64,000 nt of DNA, from positions 1 through 64,000 of the forward strand of contig JAFKAC010000003.1 of the NCBI GenBank assembly GCA_025766275.1, given 5' to 3'. The stretch is from Lactarius indigo. Its lineage: Eukaryota > Basidiomycota > Agaricomycetes > Russulales > Russulaceae. Both the position numbers and the translations under genes were made by a program. Positions within the stretch are counted from its first letter, which is position 1, and every line of letters begins with the position of its first letter. Positions 23,910 through 35,186 of this stretch are shown piece after piece. The notes below the pieces were generated by a model that searched no databases, had not been told where the DNA came from, and worked only from the letters and a program-made list of their open reading frames with translations.

Positions 23910-25363
23910 TGTTCTGTACACTACCCAGATTACAACAATGCGACCCCAAAAAAACTCCGTGACACAGCTCGACAAAGTCAAAATTATAACTTACCCCACA
24001 GCCAGTTTAGAACCGCCCCCCCCCTCCCAATATCGTACATGCACGTCTACTTCCCGACAGTCAGCCAGTATGGACATGTGAACCGCCGATGGCCCCGGAT
24101 CAATGTCATTCAAAAGTCACTTCTGGCAAGGTCTTTTGTTCGGCAATCTATTTGCGTAAGACTCGTCATCTCTTCTCGGCGGTCTTAACGGTTCACTCCA
24201 GTCCACACCCTGACAATATCTCGTGCTATATCTGACTCTTGGTATGTGGGTAGAACCAGTGGATAGTCCCTGAAGCGATAGACATCTACGTTAACGAAGA
24301 AACTTCGCGAGGCCAGGGGGACGGCGGTCAGCCAGCTCTAAGCTCTTAGTCAATTGTGTAAGCGTTTGGTATTATGGCGACTCCGAGTCAAGAAGGTCCA
24401 GCAGTGTCCCTCCTGACTTCGGCAATGATCTTCTGGAAGATCTTTGCTCAATCTTCATTTTCACCTCGTCTTTGCTGCCGGGCCGAACTTATGGACTACT
24501 CATTGCCTTCCAACGGCGGCGCGCCTCCATTTTTGATGGCTTCCGCTGGTAAGGGATTGTCATCGTCGGCGTTTTCGCCATTGAAACCACCTCGGGAGTC
24601 CGTCCACGAAACTAAATTTTCTGCGAGCCATGGAAGTCAAGGGTAGACAAAGTACGAGTCACATATTACAATTTACCGCTTCTGAAAAGTACCGTAAGGC
24701 GTCAGCGTATGCCAACAAAGTTTAAAAGTCATACACTTTTTCAGAGAAACAACAACAGGTCTAGAGAACGTTATAGACCGGCGCCCATCTACATTGTCAA
24801 CGGGGTGTCGACACGAGACGCCCTAATCTGACTCGTGCCACTGTGGGAATTTTACAATGTAATACAATTCAGTTGCAAAAATCTGACCAATCATATAGCC
24901 ATATTTCGTGAAATAGCCGACTGAATTGGATTACATTGTAAAATGCCCGCAGCATCAGAATGGAAAGGACAGACAATGAGGAAGACGACTCAGAAGCACA
25001 CGCTTTGTGATTTGTATTTCTTATTACTTCCGAATTTGAAACCACATGCATGACTCCTCCCCGGTAAATGCGCATGAGCAGCATTTAAATTTTGCGGAGG
25101 GCCCAAAGGGTGTGGCGCTGGTATGTGGTTACCATATTTAGCCCAACTGCTGCTGGGCCTGGAGCGGGCGGGCGCCGCTGAACATGGGCACCGGTGATGC
25201 GCTCACGGGAGCGGGGGTACCAGTGTTGGACCGTCGCCGACTGGAAGTGGAAGTCGGGTAATACATGTATTGGCTTGTCACTGACTTGTCACTGACCGTG
25301 AAACAACCATGACTTTACTCATCACGTGAAGTAGCGAATACTGTACTGTAATCGATTACACGT
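23910..25363. other. Gene-poor stretch (left); mirrored at 30990-32443
   Basis: Apart from the 94-bp hairpin I see no gene. An open stretch of 90 codons (24374-24646 plus; mirror 31707-31979 minus) is serine/proline-rich and has no motif. A run of nine C residues lies near 24017. Confidence 0.4.
24850..24943. mobile_element. MITE-like hairpin, left copy
   Basis: Two 24-bp terminal inverted repeats (24850-24873 and 24920-24943, one mismatch), beginning TTTTACAATGTAAT, enclose 46 bp. Complementarity continues weakly into the flanks (TGGG / GCCC). It has no coding capacity. Size and structure fit a miniature inverted-repeat element, or an old foldback. Confidence 0.6.
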
Positions 25364-26120
25364 TTATATGTTATACTCTTCATCGCTCCTTGTCCGTCCG
25401 ATATGAGAGCTACCCGCCCCATGGGAATAGTCATGGTCGTTTGCGGTCGCCAACCCCATGGTCCAACGGTCGTCCTGACTGTTACAACTAGTCGCTGACC
25501 GGCACAACACTGGGGTGTACAGCGCGTGGATGGAGGGGAAGAGCGCGCAGATTGACGCAGGAGGCGAGAGCTGCCGGTATGTGGGGGCCGTGAGGCACAA
25601 GGCCGTTGCTGCCACTGCTACCGTGGTGGCGTTTTCTTGAGTGACGGCCAAGACTCCGCGAGCGTTCGACTCACACATCTGTTCTATCCAATGTGGAGGT
25701 GTCGAAGGTTTTAGTCCGGTGTAATTGAAGCCATAAGTCTTGAAAAGGAGTGAGCCAGTTTGGACGGCGTCAATTGTCGCGTACATTTCTTTCGCGTTCT
25801 TCCATGGGACGCCGTCAATAGAATCGTGCTTGATTGATACCGCTGACCATATATTGCTGCCTTCCACGATCTCGGGAGCCGATGACTGGAGCGTCGCGTA
25901 GTGATAATGCGCCCAGTCAAACACGAGGTAGTCGTTGCAGAACCAAAATGGGCCAAGAGAAATGCAGGCATACCGTCCAACGTTGGGTAAGAAAGTGCGC
26001 AACGACAAATCCTTGGGGGGTGTGATATCTGGATGTTTGAAACTTGTGTGTCCAGCGAGTCCAGGGAGCGATGAGAAGGTTTTCGCAGGGAGAAAACCTA
26101 ACCCCCGCCTGTCAAGCCGT
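25364..26120 (-). pseudogene. Plavaka transposase N-terminal remnant, left copy
   Basis: Identical to 30233-30989. Contains LVFDWAHYHYATLQSSAPEI, GVPWKNAKEMYATIDAVQTG, YGFNYTGLKPSTPPHWIEQM, the pattern seen in the N-terminal third of Plavaka-family transposases (D-V-P-W-K-N, Y-A-T-I-D-x-I-Q-x-G, TPP-x-W). After VLAVTQEN the sequence turns into low-complexity alanine/serine/threonine-rich peptide. The conserved catalytic region that should follow is missing, so this is a truncated relic. Confidence 0.65.
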
Positions 26121-26218
26121 TAGCGCTGTCTGAGAAACCGAGGACCGGAACGAGTCGAAAAGAAAAGGCTGTGAAGAACGACGCACCTGAGGAATTGGTG
26201 TGGGGAGGAATCCATTCT

Positions 26219-27098
26219 ACGGTACCCATAACAACGACTACCCCTCCGAAGAAGAGGGGCCAAAAGCCCAAAAAGGTCGCAGCAGGGACAGGAAATATGC
26301 CACCCTAGAAGCGGCTAATGTCGCTGGTCCTGAGGCCGTCAATTAACCTGCTAGCAACACGATCAATTGCCCGGACGTCAAGTCAAAGGCACCTGTGCTC
26401 ATCCGTGACTCGTTGCCGAACACTCACCATGGTCTGCAGATTGCTGCCAGCCGACCCTTCGTCAATTTTCTCAGGAAGTCGAGGCCGAGCGCAAGCGAAA
26501 GCAACTGGAGCTCGAGGAAAAGCTTCAAGCGGCTGAGGAAGCGAAATGAATTTCAATGGAGCTCGAAGACGACAGGATAGAGAGGGCTGTTGAGGGGGAA
26601 GGTCATCGGCGGCTCATTCAACCAAACGAGGAAAGTCATACCGGTGTAGTGAGCGACCAGAAAGAAGTGTTCGAACTGAATGAGGTGAGTGGCGACGAAG
26701 AGGACGATTCCAAGCTTAGAGAAGTTGAGGTAAGCCAAATTTCAAGGACGAGGAGATATGATCAACTGCTTACCATCGTGCTAGGTCAAACGAAAGCGCA
26801 AAGTGTTTTCGAAGACTGAGTTGCGCAACGGAAGCACTGTGTGCAGCAAGGGGGGAAAGAAAGTTGTCACGTGAAAATTTCACTTCCAGCCCAGAACGGA
26901 ACGGGTGGGTGGTGGCCGAAAGGAAATGCAAATTGGAATGGGGAAGACGCTGTAGATGGTGTCCCCGGTGGCGAAAGGAAAAGGGAAAGCAGAGAGAACA
27001 ATAGAGGCTTACATGCGAGCCCAGACAAAGCAGGAAACGTAAAGGGGAAAACGCGTAATTTTAGATCATCACAAGAAGAGAAAGCGGCGGAAAGCCCC
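26219..27098 (+). CDS. Acidic/coiled-coil protein with basic motif, left copy
   Basis: Plus-strand coding pieces: TTTTPPKKRGQKPKKVAAGT (an AT-hook or nuclear-localisation-like basic stretch, about 26230-26310); a charged helix QEVEAERKRKQLELEEKLQA ending at a stop near 26548; MELEDDRIERAVEGEGHRRL with acidic EVSGDEEDDSKLREVE (26556-26729). A GTAAGC intron then ends in GTGCTAG near 26784, and VKRKRKVFSKTELRNGSTVC follows (KRKRK again nuclear-localisation-like). The in-frame stop before MELED and the unclear start suggest decay or an unseen intron. The palindrome arm ends within the 3' part of this gene. Family not recognised. Confidence 0.4.
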
Positions 27099-29253
27099 AC
27101 AAGACGATAGCACAGACACTGTATCGGATATTTACTGGGAGATGCACACACACGATACACCACAAAGGCAATAATTACTTGTCGCGCTAAGGCTCTGCCT
27201 TTCGTAACTTTCCGATCCTTTGAAGTGTTTGAAACATAGAAAAAGATAGAAAGGGCGACCGGCTAGGTCGAGAAGGTCAACTATATTTTTTTTATTGATA
27301 ATAAGGCCGGATATGGGTCCCTAACTGCGTTGGTATGCGATAATTACACGGTATGGAAACTAGTGCACAGTGCGACAATGCCTGAGCTGTCTAGAATACA
27401 GGGGTCATATTGGATACTCTGGCATTTCTATGCCGCGTAGCTTCTGAGATGCAGGTTCGTCAGGCCATTGGTGGCCCGAGCTGCCATCGTCCATGTCGAC
27501 ATTTAGCGTCTCAGACTGCTCCAAGGACTGTTCCCTGCGTGACCCTAAAAACGGTGACACGCTCAGGATATTGCCGAACCGGTCCTGAGCCCCGCTATTA
27601 CCCCGAACGTCCCTAAACACAAAGGCTAGGCTACAAGCAACAACGATGATTCCTAAGGTCATCCTCTATCGAGTAATTAGCCAGCCGAATCGAATAAAAC
27701 ATATCTTCACATACATGCATTGTGAGACGGTCTCCGATTTTCTCTATGACCGGTTTTGACTTCGGTTGTGCCTGCTTCTTTGGGCTGCGAGGCTGAATCC
27801 AGTACTTCATCCTCGTCTCTGAACCCCTTTCGGATACCCCAGTTATGATCTGGCGCAAATCTCCAGAACCAGAGTATGCCTGAAATCCAACAGTTGCGGA
27901 AGGAACTTCTCATTATATGAGATGACACGAACCACAGCCTGCAAAATGTCGTTTGCTGTTCAACATAGCTCTCAGATTGCGCTTTCATTGGCAAAGGTTC
28001 GGGTCACTCACGGTCATGCTGGAGTGATTCCGCTAGGGAATAGTCCTTCAAGTTAGTAATTCGAGCGCAGCCAGTCGATGTTCCCGACAACACTGCAGTG
28101 CCGCCATGAATGAATGTCACGGGAAGAATCACGTTTTCCGATATCGCATGCGTAGTAGTGTGCAGGAACGGAGCATCCATAAAGTGATTGGAATCAAGTG
28201 AATACCAATCTATGCCATCGTAGAGGTTGGTCACGGCAAGAAACCTCCCATTGGGGGATACTGCAGAACAACCTCTGAATCAAATTGAGTGTCGTGAGAA
28301 AACGCTAATGAACCAGAGATAATTGATCATACATCTTACAGGATCGAGGACGTATGCGCCATTTAATTTCTAGAGTCTTTGAATCCCACGCTCTATGAAT
28401 ACAGTAACAGTTAGTAAAATATATAGGGGCTTAGTCGTAGGAAGTTCACATCACGCCATGATCTAGATATGTCGCCAAAAGGATATGGTCATTAGTTCCT
28501 AAAAAGTGAAGCGATCGAGCCATTGGTTCTGGCAGTTCCCCTTCCAGTTCTGGGAATTTAGGTGGGTCAGGGAGCCGGGCGACAGTATCCCAGGTAGCTA
28601 TTAGTCACTTTAGTCACCCGGAGTTGCACACAGGCCAGTAGAAAAGAACGGAGCAAACCTATAGTTCCCTGCTTGATTAGCTGTACGACATTCCCCGAAC
28701 TGATGGCTAGCAATGTGTGACTTTGCGCGATGCAGTGGACCGGGCCAGAGACGTTGTTAACGGTATGATAGTATGCATTTTCCTGTGAACAGCATTTATA
28801 ACACCGCAGACAGAGCGAAAAGAGACACTTACGTGTGTGGAATCGCTGACGCATATTGTATGCACGTCGCCGCTGGCATCACCCGCTATGATTGTGTAAC
28901 CGAAACGAGAACGCCAGAGCAATGCTGTCACAGGTGCTTTGACTTGAAATCGACGAAGTTCCTGACCACTTCCGTTACCCCTGAAGATGATGACGAGACC
29001 GTCATCTGCCCCACTAGCAAACAACGACCCATCATACGAAAACACTAGTGTGTTCACAGAATCTCCATGTTTGACCAGAGTCTTCTTCAATACGTATTGG
29101 CCCATGTTTCAGGTAGGCCAGAGAAATAGGATTATAGGAGTGTTGTCCTTGCAATGACAATCTGTCGCGAGCAGCCGAGCGGCCAGCCCAAGTAAATAAA
29201 AGCTGCTGTGCTAATTGTAGTACAAATTAGGACTCATTGAATGCCAATTGCAC
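27099..29253. other. Single-copy loop of the palindrome
   Basis: The arms diverge right after a shared GGAAAGCCCC (left end 27098; reverse complement starts 29254). The loop holds one gene, the WD40 gene on the minus strand, with about 306 bp downstream (27099-27404) and about 148 bp upstream (29106-29253). I see no other gene in these flanks. Both arms end in the 3' part of the same acidic-protein gene, as expected if one segment was copied in inverted orientation on the two sides of the WD40 gene. Confidence 0.9.
27405..29105 (-). CDS. WD40-repeat protein with C-terminal membrane segment
   Basis: Multi-exon gene and the only gene in the loop. Exon 1 starts with ATG at 29105 and encodes WD40 blades: HGDSVNTLVFSYDGSLFASG is a classic blade, followed by ITALLW-like and DASGDVHTI strands. 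Later exons continue the pattern (GPVHCIAQ, ARSLHFLG, LATYLDHGV, WDSKTLEIKWRI, LAVTNLYDGIDWYS, LPVTFIHGGTAVLSG). Introns are short GT-AG; the last one is 27666-27714. The final exon starts with a hydrophobic run (MTLGIIVVACSLAFVF) and ends at 27405. Agaricomycetes carry many WD40 proteins of this kind with a C-terminal membrane anchor; their role is unknown, but beta-propellers are protein-interaction platforms. Exact exon borders are partly inferred. Its upstream region is only about 148 bp before the arm begins, so its promoter may lie partly in the repeat. Confidence 0.8.
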
Positions 29254-30134
29254 GGGGCTTTCCGCCGCTTTCTCTTCTTGTGATGATCTAAAATTACGCG
29301 TTTTCCCCTTTACGTTTCCTGCTTTGTCTGGGCTCGCATGTAAGCCTCTATTGTTCTCTCTGCTTTCCCTTTTCCTTTCGCCACCGGGGACACCATCTAC
29401 AGCGTCTTCCCCATTCCAATTTGCATTTCCTTTCGGCCACCACCCACCCGTTCCGTTCTGGGCTGGAAGTGAAATTTTCACGTGACAACTTTCTTTCCCC
29501 CCTTGCTGCACACAGTGCTTCCGTTGCGCAACTCAGTCTTCGAAAACACTTTGCGCTTTCGTTTGACCTAGCACGATGGTAAGCAGTTGATCATATCTCC
29601 TCGTCCTTGAAATTTGGCTTACCTCAACTTCTCTAAGCTTGGAATCGTCCTCTTCGTCGCCACTCACCTCATTCAGTTCGAACACTTCTTTCTGGTCGCT
29701 CACTACACCGGTATGACTTTCCTCGTTTGGTTGAATGAGCCGCCGATGACCTTCCCCCTCAACAGCCCTCTCTATCCTGTCGTCTTCGAGCTCCATTGAA
29801 ATTCATTTCGCTTCCTCAGCCGCTTGAAGCTTTTCCTCGAGCTCCAGTTGCTTTCGCTTGCGCTCGGCCTCGACTTCCTGAGAAAATTGACGAAGGGTCG
29901 GCTGGCAGCAATCTGCAGACCATGGTGAGTGTTCGGCAACGAGTCACGGATGAGCACAGGTGCCTTTGACTTGACGTCCGGGCAATTGATCGTGTTGCTA
30001 GCAGGTTAATTGACGGCCTCAGGACCAGCGACATTAGCCGCTTCTAGGGTGGCATATTTCCTGTCCCTGCTGCGACCTTTTTGGGCTTTTGGCCCCTCTT
30101 CTTCGGAGGGGTAGTCGTTGTTATGGGTACCGTA
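29254..30134 (-). CDS. Acidic/coiled-coil protein with basic motif, right copy
   Basis: Mirror of 26219-27098 with identical peptides. Because both copies break at the same point (after GGAAAGCCCC), the duplicated unit begins inside or just past this gene. In the right arm its 3' end faces the 5' end of the WD40 gene; in the left arm it faces the WD40 3' end. Confidence 0.4.
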
Positions 30135-30232
30135 GAATGGATTCCTCCCCACACCAATTCCTCAGGTGCGTCGTTCTTCACAGCCTTTTTCTTTTCGACT
30201 CGTTCCGGTCCTCGGTTTCTCAGACAGCGCTA

Positions 30233-30989
30233 ACGGCTTGACAGGCGGGGGTTAGGTTTTCTCCCTGCGAAAACCTTCTCATCGCTCCCTGGACTCGCTG
30301 GACACACAAGTTTCAAACATCCAGATATCACACCCCCCAAGGATTTGTCGTTGCGCACTTTCTTACCCAACGTTGGACGGTATGCCTGCATTTCTCTTGG
30401 CCCATTTTGGTTCTGCAACGACTACCTCGTGTTTGACTGGGCGCATTATCACTACGCGACGCTCCAGTCATCGGCTCCCGAGATCGTGGAAGGCAGCAAT
30501 ATATGGTCAGCGGTATCAATCAAGCACGATTCTATTGACGGCGTCCCATGGAAGAACGCGAAAGAAATGTACGCGACAATTGACGCCGTCCAAACTGGCT
30601 CACTCCTTTTCAAGACTTATGGCTTCAATTACACCGGACTAAAACCTTCGACACCTCCACATTGGATAGAACAGATGTGTGAGTCGAACGCTCGCGGAGT
30701 CTTGGCCGTCACTCAAGAAAACGCCACCACGGTAGCAGTGGCAGCAACGGCCTTGTGCCTCACGGCCCCCACATACCGGCAGCTCTCGCCTCCTGCGTCA
30801 ATCTGCGCGCTCTTCCCCTCCATCCACGCGCTGTACACCCCAGTGTTGTGCCGGTCAGCGACTAGTTGTAACAGTCAGGACGACCGTTGGACCATGGGGT
30901 TGGCGACCGCAAACGACCATGACTATTCCCATGGGGCGGGTAGCTCTCATATCGGACGGACAAGGAGCGATGAAGAGTATAACATATAA
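30233..30989 (+). pseudogene. Plavaka transposase N-terminal remnant, right copy
   Basis: The open frame runs from about 30233 to 30989 without a clear ATG. Motifs: HPDITPPKDLSLRTFLPNVG, FDWAHYHY, VPWKNAKEMYATID, TPPHWIEQM. These correspond to the region just before the catalytic domain of Plavaka transposases (a basidiomycete branch of the CMC/EnSpm superfamily). The catalytic part is absent. A C-terminal piece of a Plavaka transposase lies on the same strand at 48426-49298, but 17 kb of unrelated genes separate them, so they need not be from one element. Confidence 0.65.
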
Positions 30990-31409
30990 ACGTGTAATCG
31001 ATTACAGTACAGTATTCGCTACTTCACGTGATGAGTAAAGTCATGGTTGTTTCACGGTCAGTGACAAGTCAGTGACAAGCCAATACATGTATTACCCGAC
31101 TTCCACTTCCAGTCGGCGACGGTCCAACACTGGTACCCCCGCTCCCGTGAGCGCATCACCGGTGCCCATGTTCAGCGGCGCCCGCCCGCTCCAGGCCCAG
31201 CAGCAGTTGGGCTAAATATGGTAACCACATACCAGCGCCACACCCTTTGGGCCCTCCGCAAAATTTAAATGCTGCTCATGCGCATTTACCGGGGAGGAGT
31301 CATGCATGTGGTTTCAAATTCGGAAGTAATAAGAAATACAAATCACAAAGCGTGTGCTTCTGAGTCGTCTTCCTCATTGTCTGTCCTTTCCATTCTGATG
31401 CTGCGGGCA

Positions 31410-31503
31410 TTTTACAATGTAATCCAATTCAGTCGGCTATTTCACGAAATATGGCTATATGATTGGTCAGATTTTTGCAACTGAATTGTATTACATTGTA
31501 AAA
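31410..31503. mobile_element. MITE-like hairpin, right copy
   Basis: Mirror of 24850-24943: TTTTACAATGTAAT inverted ends of 24 bp around 46 bp. It is shared by both arms, so it predates the inverted duplication. Confidence 0.6.
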
Positions 31504-32443
31504 TTCCCACAGTGGCACGAGTCAGATTAGGGCGTCTCGTGTCGACACCCCGTTGACAATGTAGATGGGCGCCGGTCTATAACGTTCTCTAGACCTGTTG
31601 TTGTTTCTCTGAAAAAGTGTATGACTTTTAAACTTTGTTGGCATACGCTGACGCCTTACGGTACTTTTCAGAAGCGGTAAATTGTAATATGTGACTCGTA
31701 CTTTGTCTACCCTTGACTTCCATGGCTCGCAGAAAATTTAGTTTCGTGGACGGACTCCCGAGGTGGTTTCAATGGCGAAAACGCCGACGATGACAATCCC
31801 TTACCAGCGGAAGCCATCAAAAATGGAGGCGCGCCGCCGTTGGAAGGCAATGAGTAGTCCATAAGTTCGGCCCGGCAGCAAAGACGAGGTGAAAATGAAG
31901 ATTGAGCAAAGATCTTCCAGAAGATCATTGCCGAAGTCAGGAGGGACACTGCTGGACCTTCTTGACTCGGAGTCGCCATAATACCAAACGCTTACACAAT
32001 TGACTAAGAGCTTAGAGCTGGCTGACCGCCGTCCCCCTGGCCTCGCGAAGTTTCTTCGTTAACGTAGATGTCTATCGCTTCAGGGACTATCCACTGGTTC
32101 TACCCACATACCAAGAGTCAGATATAGCACGAGATATTGTCAGGGTGTGGACTGGAGTGAACCGTTAAGACCGCCGAGAAGAGATGACGAGTCTTACGCA
32201 AATAGATTGCCGAACAAAAGACCTTGCCAGAAGTGACTTTTGAATGACATTGATCCGGGGCCATCGGCGGTTCACATGTCCATACTGGCTGACTGTCGGG
32301 AAGTAGACGTGCATGTACGATATTGGGAGGGGGGGGGCGGTTCTAAACTGGCTGTGGGGTAAGTTATAATTTTGACTTTGTCGAGCTGTGTCACGGAGTT
32401 TTTTTGGGGTCGCATTGTTGTAATCTGGGTAGTGTACAGAACA

Positions 32444-33226
32444 CTAGTACTGGAAAGTGAGCTCCGCGGCTTGCGTAGCAAGGTTCTGGGAAGTGGTGTG
32501 AGAGAGCGCGTCGAGTCTGTCCTGGAGGTCCACGTAGTCCTCTTTGAGGGTGCTCAGTTCTGAGCACAGGGAGCGGACGTCCCGGTCTGCTTCTGTCTTC
32601 AAGTTGTTGGTCGAGTTGTGGCTCTCTGTTTTGCTATGCACATCTTCACCCTCGCGTTCCTTTAAGATGCGCTCTTTTTCTTCTCGCTCATCTTGTTCGT
32701 GTTCGGCCAGCCACCGACGATCAGCTTCGAAGTGTCCGATAGTTGGACCGCACTTGCGGAGACGGGTTCCGAGCTGGACACAGGTGGTCCCTGCGGCAGT
32801 GAGACGCACCCAGAAACTCCTGAATCGCTTGATTTGTTCCCCTTCTGAGTAGTTATCAGAGAACAAAACATACATACATACAAAAACTGGTGTTTTTGGC
32901 CAACCGTCCTTAGGAACCTGGAACAGGGGCATAATGTTAGGATCATGGGGCAGAGGTGCTTCAGCTATGTGTAGGCCTTTTCGCGCGGAGTCAGTCTATC
33001 TGGGAAGAAGACGGTATGGAGACAGTAAGCACATACTGATCTTGTTGAGCGCGAACATGAACCTGCGAGGACCGCTTGCCCTCCACCTCGTGCCCGACCC
33101 CACGAGGTAATGGTGCTTTAGGTACTCCTGGGTATTCTCGCACGGCATCAGGTCTGTCAACAAGAGAGAGTGGAGGGGTATGTGGATAGCCGGACGACAC
33201 TCATAAGTAGTGTTAAAAACGAACAC
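32444..33226 (-). CDS. Orphan coiled-coil protein gene, right copy
   Basis: Exact mirror of 23127-23909, with no amino-acid difference in the main exon. It has a globular region of about 75 residues with conserved-looking aromatic and arginine positions (FRSFWVRLTAAGTTCVQLGT), then two charged helices predicted to form a coiled coil. No membrane segment. The first exon and the start codon are uncertain. Confidence 0.5.
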
Positions 33227-34587
33227 GTTTCCTGCACAGCGGTTGAGACGCCGTGCATTGCGGCGAAAGGTATGAACTACGCGAGCAACGAGAGTCCCAG
33301 CTCCGATGTCATCATGTCATCATCGGACTTTCGTGCAGTGGAACGAGTTGACGGAGCGTCGACATCACTTTTCTTCACAGAGGTTCAGGTCGGGCCATTG
33401 TGGGACGCCTGGGTCGTCCTAGGGTTTAGCACTGGAGTGAAATGTGTACATTGTCCTGCTCAACGACGGCTGGGTACATACTTGATAGACGAGGAGGGGT
33501 CGGTATCTTCACGTTGACAGAAAGGATCAAAGAATACTTGCTGTTTCTTCCCACGATGAATACACGATCCAAAACAACACTGTTGGAGCCCAACGAAGTA
33601 TCCCGAACTAGTACTCCCAGCTGTGGCACGGCCATATGCACGCTCGTCGGCTCGATGGTTTAATACTAAAAACCATTCGGGTGCACATAAATTGGCTCTT
33701 TTTTACCAGGCATGGAACCATACCCTGAACGTCGAATTTGACTCCGAGACCCAGCAAGGCTCCCAGAAACATTGAAACAGGATTGGGTCACAGCAAGTTC
33801 GAGTGGATTTGGTTGAGACTCCCGAGAAAATTCAGTCCCAGAGACGGACACAAGTGGGTAAACATGGAATCCAGATGTTTCAGACATCATATCGAGGCCA
33901 CAGAGTTAACTAAAACACGCTGCACAAGCCTGAGACCCAACTGCTGGTGAGGCCCAATGGTTGAGAGCAAGGTTGAGAGTCTTGAGACGCGTAGTACGCG
34001 TGATATATACTAATTACCAAAGTAAAGGTAACAGATTTACGATCGGCCGTTTTTGGGTACACCAGATTTCGATTATCTTAATCTGGAAAGAGTACATATA
34101 CATGGACATTCCCCGAAAGTTCCCTCGATTATAAGCGCTACCCCCCCAGCTGTACTGGTCGCTCTATCGAGGGTCCTTAGCGCAGCCGGCACGCCCATAG
34201 AGTGAGCGGTCATCGGTCTATAAAAGTCTCACGGCGATCCACGTACTTTGTCTCCATGAGTCTGAGTCCATCTGACCAACTCTAACAAGGAAGCGCACGC
34301 CGCCCATCTGATGAATGATCGAAATATATATGTGTACGGTTAAATAGGAAACCACCTTGGGCATTTGTTGTACTCTCCACGTAACATGCAACAATTTGAG
34401 TCTGGTCACAGCTGATTTTCGGCTTGTGCATTACTGTAGCACCCTAATGCCAGTGTTAGACGTTAGACCGTGACACTCCGGCTTACTACTCTGTCCAAAC
34501 AAAATCGTATATAACACAACAAAAATCAAGACCCCCAATACCCCCCATCCAATCGTCCTCAACGCTATCTCACAGTACCGGGTGCAT

Positions 34588-35186
34588 ATGACCATTTGGG
34601 ACCAACGAAACGATGAGGGCTTCGTGAGTAACGTACAACTTTTTCACTGTATCTTCTGTCACTCGAGTGTGTTATAACTAAGATCACTGACCCGAACACC
34701 TCAACTACTTCAAACACGGAGTCCGATCAGGCGCTGGCAAGTAGCGATGATGTGACCGCAGATGGCACAGAAATTAATGTCGAAGACCCATTCAGAGCCA
34801 CTAGTAAGCCTCTAAGAAGGAACCCTCACATTTCGACCTAACAAAGCGCATCAGATATCGTTCGGCGGACCAACCAAGTCGATTGGCGTCCCACGGGGCT
34901 TTATGTCAACAGCAGTCGTCCTGACCGTGCTGCCTTGCATAGATCACTTGCGGTGGCAGAGATATACGAAGAACTCGACGATCTGAACGAAGAGATCGTG
35001 GCTTTAGTGTTGGCTCAGAATAAGGAGGTTAAGAGACAGCTGGCGGAAATGAAGAAGGAGATATCAGACATACGCAGTAATTTCATCGCCCTACGTACAA
35101 GGTTACACCAACCTGGTCTTGATATTCCTACCCACATGCTCTTCCACGTTGTGGTTGTGTTTATTATATTTGTAGTCATGCACTGA
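34588..35186 (+). CDS. Tail-anchored coiled-coil protein, right copy
   Basis: Three exons join in phase: 34588-34623 (ATG, MTIWDQRNDEGF), 34683-34803 (Ser/Thr/Asp-rich, ending VEDPFRAT), 34855-35186. Introns are 59 and 51 bp, the second with a CTAAC branch-like site. The 162-residue product has an acidic flexible N-terminal half, a heptad-like helix (VAEIYEELDDLNEEIVALVL, VKRQLAEMKKEISDIRSNFI) and a C-terminal hydrophobic run (MLFHVVVVFIIFVV) ending two residues later, the shape of a tail-anchored membrane protein with its bulk in the cytosol. Upstream sequence in the same frame (KIKTPNTPHPIVLNAISQYR) may mean the gene starts further 5'. No family recognised. Confidence 0.6.

Larger units (their letters stand above)
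507..27098. repeat. Left arm of a giant imperfect inverted repeat
   Basis: Reverse complement of 29254-62401. Proteins encoded across the arm match those in the right arm residue for residue or nearly so, and paired coordinates add up to constant sums: about 56339-56353 for the inner part, about 68003-68138 for 17.1-19.0 kb, and about 62906-62908 for the outer part. The jumps in the sum are the large structural differences between arms. Homology probably runs off the left edge of the window, because at 507 it is the right arm that is interrupted (by an LTR), not this one. Confidence 0.97.
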
